A stretch of DNA of 13,975 nucleotides from Tulasnella sp. 424 (Eukaryota > Basidiomycota > Agaricomycetes > Cantharellales > Tulasnellaceae). Below the pieces are notes generated by a model that saw only the letters and a list, made by a program, of their open reading frames with translations, had not been told where the DNA came from and did not search any database. Numbering within the stretch: the first letter of the stretch is position 1; each line of letters begins with the position of its first letter. This document shows positions 1 through 8,009 of this stretch, piece after piece. The DNA is taken from positions 1-13,975 of the forward strand of contig WSUB01000391.1 in the NCBI GenBank assembly GCA_019633425.1, in the 5' to 3' direction. The position numbers were made by a program, and so were the translations under genes.

Positions 1-2300
1 GCGGAATGGCGAATCGATTCGTCCTCGATCGAATTCCCGGGAGACGGCCCGGAGTTTCGTGGAGGATTTGCGACGGTGTCGCGAGCGTTTTTGGCCTCTA
101 TTTCCTTTTCGAAGAATAGCGCGGACGATCCAGCTCGTACCGGAGGCGAGAACAAGTCTGATGGGAGAACGCCCAAGCGAAAGGTCAGTTCCAATCAGAC
201 TCACTCTGTTTCCTCCAACAAGTCCTTGACCAAGCTGGCTTCTATATGTTAGGCCATAGCGGTAAAGAAACTGAAGGTCGAGAGTCGAAAGGACAAAGAG
301 CGGGTATTGGGGGTGAGAATAGGTTATCCCATCGCGTCGAGCTTTCGTGCACTAACTCCTCTCAGTTGGCACTCAGGGAAGCCGGATTCTTAACCGAGCT
401 TTCTCATGAGAACGTCATCGAGCTTGAAGGATTCGTGGAGGATCTGTCCGAGGATAGGGTCTGGTTGGTGTTTCCCTGGGCGGACAAAGGAAATTTAAAG
501 GACTTTGTGGCTTCAGCCGACTGGGAAATCCCGGAACGACTATGGCTGGTAAGATCAGGACACTATCCTGTATTGCGCCCTCTGAGAACCATATTACAGA
601 TAGACGACGTGGCGAGAGGAGTGGAGTACCTTCATAACCAAAATCCGCCGATCTACCATGGCGACCTCAAATCGGTGGGTCCGGACGTTACTGTGATTGG
701 ACACCTAGCAAGCTGAACTCCGTGCTGCGCAGGCTAACGTGGTTGTGAACTCGAAACACCGCGCCGCCATCACGGACTTCGGTTCTGCGCGTCGTCTCAC
801 GAAAAATGATCCTCCTGTGCGACCCGAGAAAAGCGAAAAGGGACCGAAGCCAGTCCTGTTGCTCGAGACGGAATTTTCTGAAGCCACCAATACCATGACA
901 CTGAAGGGCAATCGATTCACGCTCCGCTGGGCTGCTCCGGAGCTGCTCATGGAAGATGAGCCTGGCATGGAACCGGGTCTATGGAGCGATATCTGGGCAT
1001 TGGGCTGGATATTCTACGAGGTATACCAAAATCCAGATATTGTTCTCAACACAAGCTTACAATCAACCCTGAAATAGGTTATGACGAATTCAATTCCATT
1101 TCAAAATGTCAAAAGGGACTCTGCTGTTGTCATACAAGTCATTCAGGGAAATCTTCCATCTGCCGCTGATCACGCCAGCATGGCACTGATCCGGGCACTT
1201 TACTCGCTAATGATCATGTGTTGGAGTATCGATCCCAGCAAGCGGCCGACAGCTGAGAATTGTAGAAAGTCAATGAGTTGGATGGCGAGTGGTGCTGATT
1301 TTGGGGTTACTTGAACAAAGTTTGACCTATTGCCATATAGCCAATGATTGTTCCAGATCCGCAGCGAACCTCAAATATGTCGTCCCAAGCTCGCTCTCCT
1401 GAGCTTCTTATAGAGCTGGGAAACATGCATCGATCTCAGAGTGATTATACCAACGCGACAACATTTTACACTGAAGCCTTGGGGATTTGCACAGATACCA
1501 GTGACAATGCGGGAAAAGGCGAAGCCCTGTTAGGTCTAGCTAGCATCCATACCCTTCAGAGCAAGTACCACGAGGCTGTTACATTCTACTCCGAGGCCGC
1601 CCAAATCTACACCGAGATCCGCGACAGCCAAGGAAGAGCCAGTGCTCTATGGGGTCTTGCCGAGGTGCACCGGCTTCAAGGCGAGTGCAGCGAGGCCATT
1701 CCGCTCTACTCCGAGGTCGTCCAAATCTACACCGACATCGGCAACAGAGAAGGCAGAGCCGCTGCTTTGTGGGGTCTTGCCGAGACGCATCGGCTTCAAG
1801 GCGAGTCCAGCGAAGCCGTTCCGCTTTTCTCCGAAGTCGTCCAGATCTGCACCGAAATCGGCAATAGGCAAAGGAAAGCCCAAGCTTTGCGTGGTCTCGC
1901 CAATGTACATCGAGACCCAAACGAGTACAGCAAAGCCGTTCCGCTCTACTCCGAGGTCGCCCAAATCTACACCGACATCGGCGACAGACAAGGAAGAGCC
2001 AACACTCTGCGCGGTCTCGCTGACGTGCATCGGCTTCAAAAGCAGTACAGCCAGGCCGTTCAGCTTTTATCCGAAGCCCTGCAAATTCATACCGACATTG
2101 GCGACAGATACGGAAGAGCCTGGGCTGTGATGGGCCTTGCGGACGTCCATCGCGACCAGGATCAGCACGAAGACGCAATACCCCTTTATGAACAAGCTGT
2201 TGGAATTTTTGAAGAAATCGGAGATAGGCAGTCTGCAGAAGATGGATTAAGCCGCGTTGCGAACTCACGTCGAGAACCCGAAGCGGTAGAGGTGGAATGA
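1..2300 (+). CDS. Protein kinase-TPR fusion protein, copy 1 (5' partial)
   Basis: This is a serine/threonine- or TKL-type kinase domain joined to a C-terminal TPR array. The window opens in exon 2. Exons by comparison with the other copies: 1-183, 253-312, 366-548, 600-674, 733-1020, 1078-1291, 1357-2300 (648 residues visible). The sequence shows a glycine-loop GGFATV, the ATP-binding lysine in AIAVKK right after the first acceptor, HGDLKSANVVVN (catalytic Asp, Asn) formed by joining exons at 674/733, TDFG, AAPE and SDIWALG. The last intron (1292-1356, donor G|GTGCTG, acceptor TTCCAG) fuses the kinase to seven 40-residue TPRs. Introns are 51-69 nt. The family is known for signalling kinases. 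Substrate and ligand are unknown. If the last intron were not spliced, the kinase would end at 1314 and a separate TPR protein could start at 1344 or 1377; I consider this less likely. Confidence 0.85.
1401..2243 (+). repeat. Seven tandem TPR-coding repeats, copy 1
   Basis: The region codes for seven tetratricopeptide units of the 40-residue (kinesin light chain/nephrocystin-like) spacing. The first is 41 residues, and each later one begins with an A-L-W/R-G-L-A block, at 1524, 1644, 1764, 1884, 2004 and 2124. The 120-bp period is visible in the DNA, with phrases such as gccgttccgctctactccga recurring. TPR arrays form a superhelix that binds peptides or partner proteins. Differences between units cluster in the helix A and inter-helix positions. 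Confidence 0.9.
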
Positions 2301-2522
2301 TGATATTGGCTTATGGAGTTGTCGTTATGAGCTTTGAACCGGTTATCGCATTTCCAGTTTGTTCTTCCACGCGCGTCGCAACACACCACCTACGCCGACC
2401 TTGAACGCGAATGCGGCGCATGCGCGAAAGATTGCCTACATCACGAAGTGGGCATTTTTAAAATACAACGAAACTCATAGCGATGCAATGGTTTTGTGAA
2501 ACAGGGTCAGGCACACCCTCTA
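2301..2522. other. Convergent 3' spacer between A1 and B1
   Basis: A spacer of 222 bp lies between the kinase-TPR stop and the inferred stop of gene B on the other strand. It should hold both 3' untranslated regions. No conserved reading frame is seen when compared with 7788-8009 and 12975-13201. No clear polyadenylation signal could be assigned. Confidence 0.5.
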
Positions 2523-3080
2523 TTACTCCGGGTTGGCAGTCGCGTCATCTGGAATTGACAGATCCCTGGTTAGCTGACAAGTAAAGCAATCGACGCTTCT
2601 ATCCCCTCACTCTCACCTTGCAATGGGGCAATATGCGAGCTCTCGATGATTCCGGCCCGTGCCTCGATGACACCGGCACCAGCTTTCAAGGAAGCTTTGG
2701 CATCACGGCCGCCACGGAATCCGGGACCTGCGCCCGCACCTGCATCTTCTGAAGTAGGATCTAGGACCTAGATGTATTGAGTGGGCACGAACACGACCCG
2801 GAATAAGCGAATGAGATGAGTGTGAATAAACGACTCGGATGAGCCGACTGCGACCATGAGGGGTAAAAGAGCGGTCTACGTACGAAGTTCTGAGCCAATG
2901 GGTTACTGGTATCGCTACCAGAAGTGGCGTTGGCAACACCTGGGTAGATGTCGGTGCCTTTCGGTCCGCCGAGGGTGATATCCTTGTCGTTGAGAGACTG
3001 AGACGCAGAGCGAGATGAACGTCATGGTCAGATACCGCCCCCCTTCCCGGCAGAACATAGTGGATGGGAGGGCTCACCAT
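2523..3080 (-). CDS. Small hydrophilic protein of unknown function (gene B), copy 1
   Basis: The gene is not recognised. The inferred model on the minus strand has four exons: 3078-3080 (ATG only), 2884-2997, 2617-2767 and 2523-2548, giving 97 residues. Donors are ATG|GTGAGC, TTC|GTACGT and CAAG|GTGAGA; the last intron has a CTAAC branch site. The protein begins MSLNDKDITLGGPKG, has a Gly/Ala-rich middle (GAGAGPGFRGG) and ends near SSHIAPLQDDATANPE. It has no signal peptide, membrane segment or catalytic motif, so it is probably soluble and intracellular. Support comes from exon lengths identical in copies 1 and 2 and a frame kept open across three splice joins. If the last intron is retained, the protein ends instead at 2570-2572. 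Its TATA box (3160-3167) has decayed to TGTAAAAG. Whether the protein is made is unproven. Confidence 0.55.
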
Positions 3081-3159
3081 AGCTAAGTTTGTGAGTCAAG
3101 TGAATTGAACGATGTTTACGAGCAGTTGGAAGGAGAGATCCCTATTGCACTCGGGAGCT

Positions 3160-3167
3160 CTTTTACA
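3160..3167 (-). promoter_or_regulatory. Degraded TATA box of gene B, copy 1
   Basis: On the minus strand this reads TGTAAAAG, 80 bp upstream of the inferred ATG. Units 2 and 3 have TATAAAAG at the same spacing, so copy 1 has an A-to-G change in the core. Lower expression of this copy is an inference. Confidence 0.5.
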
Positions 3168-3199
3168 CCTCTAGCTAGAATCCTCGTATGACGGCGGAA

Positions 3200-3206
3200 T
3201 GACGTC
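3200..3206 (+). promoter_or_regulatory. CRE/ATF-like TGACGTC upstream of gene B, copy 1
   Basis: TGACGTC lies about 120 bp upstream of the gene B start and is kept in all three units (8684-8690, 13877-13883). It matches the core bound by fungal ATF/CREB bZIP stress regulators. Short motifs occur by chance, and conservation among recent duplicates is weak evidence. Confidence 0.3.
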
Positions 3207-3807
3207 GAATTAACACCAACCGCTCCTTATCAAGAGAGATCGACTAAACGATGAGGTTCCCATGGCCCGTGTTCCTCATTGGAGTGCTGTTCTAAGGCCG
3301 TAAATTGGAGCAAAGAATAGAGTTTCCTGCGATTCTCATTCGTTGAAAAGCTCACAAACTTACTGAAGGTGGAGTCGGGCTCGGCCTATTGGTCTGTGGT
3401 ACATGGGGGATGTTTCTCTTGCATATGCGAATCGAACTATCCAAGGCTACTGCTCCATTATGGGACGTGGAGTGGAACGCCTGCTTCGAATCCGGACGCC
3501 GAGTTGGGGAAGACTGGCGAGGTGTTTGGATGTGTGTGTTCTCGGCGATGATGTCATCTCAAATACGCAGGCTTTGCCAGAATTCCACATACATAGTCCG
3601 CTCGGACTCTCACACTGATCTGAAGGAGACTCATGTACAAAGAAAAAGATATAATGAATGAGGGAAATATTGCAGTAAAATATACGGGTATAGTAATATA
3701 GAGTGGGAATGGAAAGAGCGAATGTCCTTCTGAGCAAGTCCTTATTCTTTAGTTCCTACCTACTTTGCAGGGTTCACAGCCATACGAGAGTGTCATCTCC
3801 CAGGGGT

Positions 3808-4720
3808 TTAGAAAACGACGTAAGCACCAACCAGGACACCTCCGGCCATCGTAAGGAGACTCGCGAGGACCGGGGTGCCGGGGAAGATGGAAGCGGGAGA
3901 GTTGATATACCCAGCGTTCGCAGTTCCAGTCCTAGAGATAACATCAAATGAAGGGAAGTTGAGTGAGCTTGAGAGGTTGGTAAGATGGAAGGTGTGAATG
4001 ACTCACGGAATGGACCCAGTTGCAACGGTGTAAAGCGACCCGCCAATGCTCGTCACGTCGCCTGCAGCACCCGTTGCAAGGGTGAAAGCATCGCCAGCTC
4101 CATCAGTAATGACGGTGTATGCATGTCTTCATATTGCTGTGCATTTGAGTTCGTGGTCAGCTTAATTCGGGGGAGCTTGAGAGAGGTGGAAACAGGACTC
4201 ACAAGTAACTTGGGTAGCGAAATTCGTAGCAGCACTTGCAACGTCCGCGGTGGCCACGGTGTAAACGCTTCCAGCAAATGAAGTGACGACTCCGGCTCCA
4301 TCTGAAGCGAGGGTGATGGCCTGTCCACCTTCTGAAGTAATAACGGTATACGCGTGACCGCCGAAAGCTACACCAAAGTCGCAAAAAGTTGGAAATCAAT
4401 GCCCTCCTCCATAAGCACACACACAGAGATATAATAGAAAACACGACATACAAGTGACGGTGGTGAATATACCTCCGACTGCGGAGGTAAAATCGTCAAA
4501 GCCTGTTGCGACCGCACCGGTGGCCGAATCGACGATTGAGCCCACTAGAGGATGACAAACGAACGTCAGTCCACACGCGTGCACGAGCTACATTTATTGC
4601 ATTCGACGTACAGTCAACTGGAGCTGGCGCAGGTGTAGGGGCAGGTGAAGCGTTGACTTGATGGAGGACCCCAGCAAAAGATGCGACGAGGGTAGAGACG
4701 ACGATTGCGGCAAAACGCTT
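3808..4720 (-). pseudogene. GPI-anchored repeat protein (gene C), copy 1: start lost and nonsense codon
   Basis: This is the longer form of a secreted surface protein. Exons on the minus strand are 4612-4720, 4452-4544, 4203-4367, 4007-4136 and 3808-3931 (621 nt, a multiple of three). Exon 1 codes for a signal peptide and a Pro/Ala stretch (SPAPTPAPAPVD). The middle holds repeats of the form GGHAYTVITSEGGQAITLAS. The C-terminus is a hydrophobic tail ending GGVLVGAYVVF, typical of a GPI-anchor signal, which suggests cell-wall or plasma-membrane location. Two lesions are visible. The initiator ATG of copy 2 is AAG here (4718-4720), with no nearby in-frame ATG. A TGA interrupts exon 4 just after the splice join near 4129-4136, where copy 2 has GGA. 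It is probably a pseudogene, unless a different start and splice are used. Confidence 0.65.
4248..4525. repeat. 8-bp microhomology pair flanking the segment absent from unit 2
   Basis: CGGTGGCC occurs at 4248-4255 and 4518-4525, exactly 270 bp apart, inside exons of gene C. In unit 2 only one copy remains (9705-9712), with the left flank of one and the right flank of the other. This is the expected scar of a slippage or microhomology-mediated deletion. Confidence 0.85.
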
Positions 4721-4836
4721 TATCCTTATGTGTTGCTACTTGTGCAGTAGATCTGGTTGAGGTTAAAAGTCTAAAGGACCCAGAGGATTAGATGAGAGGG
4801 ATAGGTTTCGGTGTCATCCGCGCGTCACACCTTCCA

Positions 4837-4844
4837 TTACGTAA
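4837..4844. promoter_or_regulatory. TTACGTAA palindrome (bZIP/Yap-like site), unit 1 spacer
   Basis: This perfect 8-bp palindrome lies 117 bp upstream of the gene C start and is conserved at 10016-10023. TTACGTAA is a known binding site type for fungal AP-1 (Yap/Pap1) bZIP factors. Function here is an inference. Confidence 0.3.
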
Positions 4845-5173
4845 ATGCGTACAAGTAGACTATCCCCCGCTCAGGCTCTACAGGTCCTTGGGAAATGTCA
4901 AGAGCAACCCGAAGAGAAGGGCAAAGTCCTGCCGAAATCGTGCGCGCGGCGCGGGACCGCGCAGGCGGAGTTGCGAATAGCGATCCCCAACTCAAGCCAC
5001 GGTGCCAATCTGCAATACCAGATCGCGGGCGACGTGGTGGTGTGCAACGAGCATTCCAAGAGAATACTTGAGGTCTCGAAAGGTCCCATGACTGTTGCCA
5101 CACTTCCTTCACCTCGAGGCAAAGGGCACAGAGGGGGGCGGTGCGAGCGCGGTTCGCGAGCGCTTCAGACTTC

Positions 5174-5190
5174 GGGTGTTATAAACACCC
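5174..5190 (+). promoter_or_regulatory. TATA box in an inverted repeat, promoter of A2
   Basis: TATAAA (5180-5185) lies 127 bp upstream of the ATG at 5307. It sits in the palindrome GGGTGT-TATAA-ACACCC (5174-5190). The same TATAAA is at 10356-10361, again 127 bp before the A3 ATG, but the left arm there is changed. Confidence 0.55.
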
Positions 5191-5306
5191 TCTGATTCAC
5201 CGCTCCGTCCCTCATTCCACCTCCTTTCGCTTCTTCCCCTCGGCGAAGCTCCTACCTGCCCGTCGACTCATCTAATCTCCAATCTCTCTTACGCTAGACT
5301 CATCCG

Positions 5307-7787
5307 ATGCAAGTGGACCAAAAGGACGACGCCGACCGGCGTGGTTCGCTGGGGTTCGACCCAGGCGATTCTGGCAGTATGCCCCAGCTAGGCAGCAAAT
5401 TAGTACGGCCTACTGGAATTACGAAGAGTAATCATAAGCGCTTACCGTAGTCCGTCTTTACGTAGAGGGATAAACTCCAGAAACTTGCGGAATGGCGAAT
5501 CAATTCGTCCTCGATCGAATTCCCGGGAGACGGCCCGGAGTTTCGTGGAGGATTTGCGACGGTGTCGCGAGCGGTTTTAATTTCTACCTCCGATTCCGAA
5601 AGTAGCGAAGACGATTCAACAGATAGTGAAGACGAAAATAAGTCTGATGGTAGATCGCCCAGGCGGAAGGTCGGTGCCAATCAGACTTCTTTCTTGCAGC
5701 GAGCCAGTGGACGAGTGGTTGACTTCGAGATGCTAGGCCATAGCGGTAAAGAAACTGAAGATCGAGAATGGAAAGGACAAAGAGCGGGTGTTGGGGGTGA
5801 GAATAGGTTCTCCCATCGCGCCGAGCTTTCGGGCGCTAACTCCTCTCAGTTGGCACTCAGGGAAGCGGAATTCTTAACCGAGCTTTCTCATGAGAACGTC
5901 ATCGAGCTTGAAGGATTTGTGGGAGGTCTGTCCGAGGATAGGGTCTGGCTGGTGTTTCCCTGGGCGGACAACGGAAATTTGAAGGACTTTGTGGCTTCAG
6001 CCGACTGGGAAATCCCGGAGCGAATATGGCTGGTAAGACTAGAACGCTATCCTTCATATGGCGCCCTCTGAGAAATCGTATTACAGATACGCGACGTGGC
6101 GAGCGGAGTGGAGTACCTTCATACTCAGAACCCGCCAATCTACCATGGCGACCTCAAATCGGTGGGTCCGGATGTTACAGTGATATGGACACCTGGCGAG
6201 CTGAACTCTGCGCTGCGTAGGCCAACGTGGTTGTGAACTCGGAATACCGCGCCGCCATCACGGACTTCGGTTCTGCGCGTCGTCTCACGAAAAATGATCC
6301 TCCTGTGCGACCCGAGAACAGCGAAAACCAGCCAGTGCTGTTGCTCGAGACGGAATTTTCTGAAGCCACTAATACCATGACACTGAAGGGCAATCAATTT
6401 ACGCTTCGCTGGGCTGCTCCGGAGCTGCTCATGGACGATGAACCTGGCATGGAACCGGGTCTATGGAGCGATATCTGGGCATTGGGCTGGATATTCTACG
6501 AGGTATACCAACATCCGGATATTGTCCTCAACACAAGCTTACAACCAACCCTGAAATAGGTTATGACGAATTCAATTCCATTTCAAAATGTCAAAAAGGA
6601 CTCTGTCGTTGTCATACACGTCATTCAGGGAAATCTTCCACCCGCTGCTGATCACGCCAGCATGGTGCTGATCCGGGCACTTTACTCGCTAATGATCATG
6701 TGTTGGAGTATCAATCCCAGCAAGCGGCCGACAGCTGAGGACTGTAGAAAGTCACTGAGCTGGATGGTGCATGGTGCTGATTTTGGGGTTATTTGAACAA
6801 AGTTTTGACCTGTCACCATTATAGCCGATAGTTGTTCCAGATCCGCAGCGAACCTCGAATATGTCGTCCCCAGCCCGCTCTCCTGAGCTTCTTATAGAGC
6901 TGGGAGACATGCATCGATCTCAGAATGATTATATGAACGCGACAAAATTTTACACCGAAGCTTTGGGGATTTGCACGGATACCAGTGACACTACAGGAAA
7001 AGCCAAAGCTCTGTTAGGTCTAGCTAGCACCCAGATGCTTCAAAGCAAGTACAACGAGGCTGTTACATTCTACTCCGAGGCCGCTCAAATCTGCACCGAC
7101 ATCTCCTACAGCGAAGGAAGAGCCGAGGCTCTGTGGGGTCTTGCCGAGGTGCATTCGACTCAAACCGAGTACAGCAAAGCCGTTCCGCTCTACTCCGAGA
7201 TCATCCGAATCTACACCAACATCGGCAAAAGAAAAGGCGCAACCGACGCTCTGTGGGGTCTTGCCGAGGTGCATCGGCTTCAAGGCGAGTTCAGCGAAGC
7301 CATTCCGCTCTTCTCCGAAGTCGTTCAAATCTGCACCAAAGAAGGCGACAGGAAAGGGAGAGCCGAAGCTTTGCGTGGTCTTGCAGATATATATCGAGAT
7401 CAAAACGAGTACAGCAAAGCCGTTCCGCTCCACTCCGAGGTCATCCAAATCTGCACCGACATCGGCGACAGGCAAGGAAGAGCCGAGGCTCTGTGGGGTC
7501 TCGCTGAGGTGCATCGGCTTCAAAGGCAGTACAGCCAGGCCATTCAGCTTTTCTCTGAAGACCTGCAAATTCGTACCGACATTGGCGACAGATACGGAAG
7601 AGCCTGGGCACTGATGGGCCTTGCGAACGTCCATCGTGACCAGGATCAGCACGAAGACGCAGTAACCCTTTATGAACAAGCCGCTGGAATTTTTGAAGAA
7701 ATCGGAGATAGGCGGTGTGCAGAAGATGGATTAAGCCGCGCCGCGAACTCACGTCGAAAACTCAAACCGGTAGAGGCGGAAAGATGA
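5307..7787 (+). CDS. Protein kinase-TPR fusion protein, copy 2 (complete, 686 aa)
   Basis: Exons: 5307-5402, 5466-5669, 5737-5796, 5850-6032, 6087-6161, 6221-6502, 6560-6773, 6841-7787. Residues 1-32 form a polar leader (MQVDQKDDADRRG). The kinase domain spans about 45-370: glycine loop near 53-65 (GGFATV), Lys105 in AIAVKK, probable helix-C Glu125, HGD with Asp203 and Asn208, Asp221 of DFG, APE at 272-274, Asp290 of SDIWALG and a KRPTA end motif. The Arg of HRD is Gly, so it is a non-RD kinase, but all catalytic residues are present and it is likely active. Seven TPRs follow from about 387 to 667. No signal peptide or membrane helix is seen; a cytosolic signalling protein is inferred. The loop between strands 2 and 3 carries a Ser/Asp/Glu-rich insert (SDSESSEDDSTDSEDE) that differs from the other copies. 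The start is the first ATG after the TATA box. Confidence 0.87.
5574..5731 (+). other. Divergent patch in exon 2/intron 2 of kinase copy 2
   Basis: Copies 1 and 3 are nearly the same here, but copy 2 differs through the second half of exon 2 and intron 2. The coding part changes from an ASxxFxKNSADDPARTGGEN type to an acidic Ser-rich stretch, while the flanking AATAAGTCTGATGG and splice sites are retained. Exon length stays a multiple of three. Sequence on both sides returns to close similarity. Confidence 0.8.
6885..7727 (+). repeat. Seven tandem TPR-coding repeats, copy 2
   Basis: The array has the same 120-bp periodicity as copy 1, with repeats 2-7 starting at 7008, 7128, 7248, 7368, 7488 and 7608. 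Repeat 3 shows several changes against copy 1 (HSTQTEYSKA in place of HRLQGECSEA; IIRIYTNIGKRKG in place of VVQIYTDIGNREG). The repeat count is unchanged at seven. Confidence 0.9.
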
Positions 7788-8009
7788 TATTAGCTTATGG
7801 AGTTGACGTTATGAGCTTTGAACCGGTTATCGCATTCCAGGTTGTTCTTTCATGCGCGTCGACACATACCACTTACGCCGACCTTGAACGCGAATGCGGC
7901 GCACGTGCGAAAGATTGCCTACATCACGAAGTGGGCAGTTTTAAAAAACACAACGCAGCACATAGCGATGCAATAGGTTTGTGAAACAGCTTCAAAGCAC
8001 CCCCTCTAT
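7788..8009. other. Convergent 3' spacer between A2 and B2
   Basis: A spacer of 222 bp lies between the two convergent stops and matches 2301-2522. No conserved open frame or recognisable RNA gene was seen in it. Confidence 0.5.

Larger units (their letters stand above)
3081..3807. other. Intergenic region: gene B promoter and gene C 3' flank, unit 1
   Basis: This stretch of 727 bp has no gene I can support. Its left part (about 3081-3350) is the upstream region of gene B, with a degraded TATA element and a CRE-like TGACGTC. The middle (about 3360-3620) is well conserved with unit 2, but 1-bp and other non-triplet indels break every reading frame, so I treat it as noncoding or a relic. The right part, AT-rich around 3645-3700, is probably the 3' flank of gene C. 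Confidence 0.55.
4721..5306. other. Divergent promoter region between C1 and A2
   Basis: A spacer of 586 bp lies between the gene C start and the kinase-TPR start. It contains TTACGTAA (4837-4844), a GC-rich CpG-dense block around 5130-5165, a TATA box at 5180-5185 and a pyrimidine-rich leader before the ATG of A2. A plus-strand open frame of about 116 codons (4845-5195) is broken by a one-base difference in the next spacer, so it is unlikely to be coding. Confidence 0.6.
1..5486. repeat. Tandem cassette unit 1 (A-B-C)
   Basis: This is the first visible copy of a large direct repeat. It holds the kinase-TPR gene (+), gene B (-), gene C (-) and the intergenic region up to and including exon 1 of the next kinase-TPR gene. 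The bases at position 1 recur at 5487 and 10663 in the same orientation, and alignment can be followed through exons, introns and intergenic DNA. The unit boundary used here is only the window edge; the true duplication joint is not visible. This unit is 310 bp longer than unit 2, and 270 bp of that is a segment of gene C missing from unit 2. Confidence 0.95.

Noticed and set aside
1401..2243. Regular spaced repeats that could suggest a CRISPR-like array
   Set aside because: The period is 120 bp of continuous coding sequence giving TPR motifs; there are no short repeats with unique spacers.
1579..2268. Long minus-strand open frames across the TPR arrays (also 7020-7679 and 12210-12869)
   Set aside because: The 120-bp repeat is a multiple of three, so any stop-free antisense frame in one unit is repeated in all. 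They mirror the TPR coding strand and show no domain.
4845..5195. Plus-strand open frame of about 116 codons in the C-A spacer
   Set aside because: In the next spacer (10024 onward) a single missing base near 10186 breaks the same frame, and it overlaps the promoter of A2.
5340..5370. GGTTCGACCC resembling a tRNA B box
   Set aside because: It lies in coding exon 1 of the kinase-TPR gene, and no cloverleaf or acceptor stem could be built around it.
5562..6071. Continuous open frame through exon 2, intron 2, exon 3 and intron 3 of kinase copy 2
   Set aside because: Retention of the 67-nt intron 2 takes exon 3 out of the frame that encodes the AIAVKK lysine motif; the conserved splice sites restore the kinase domain.
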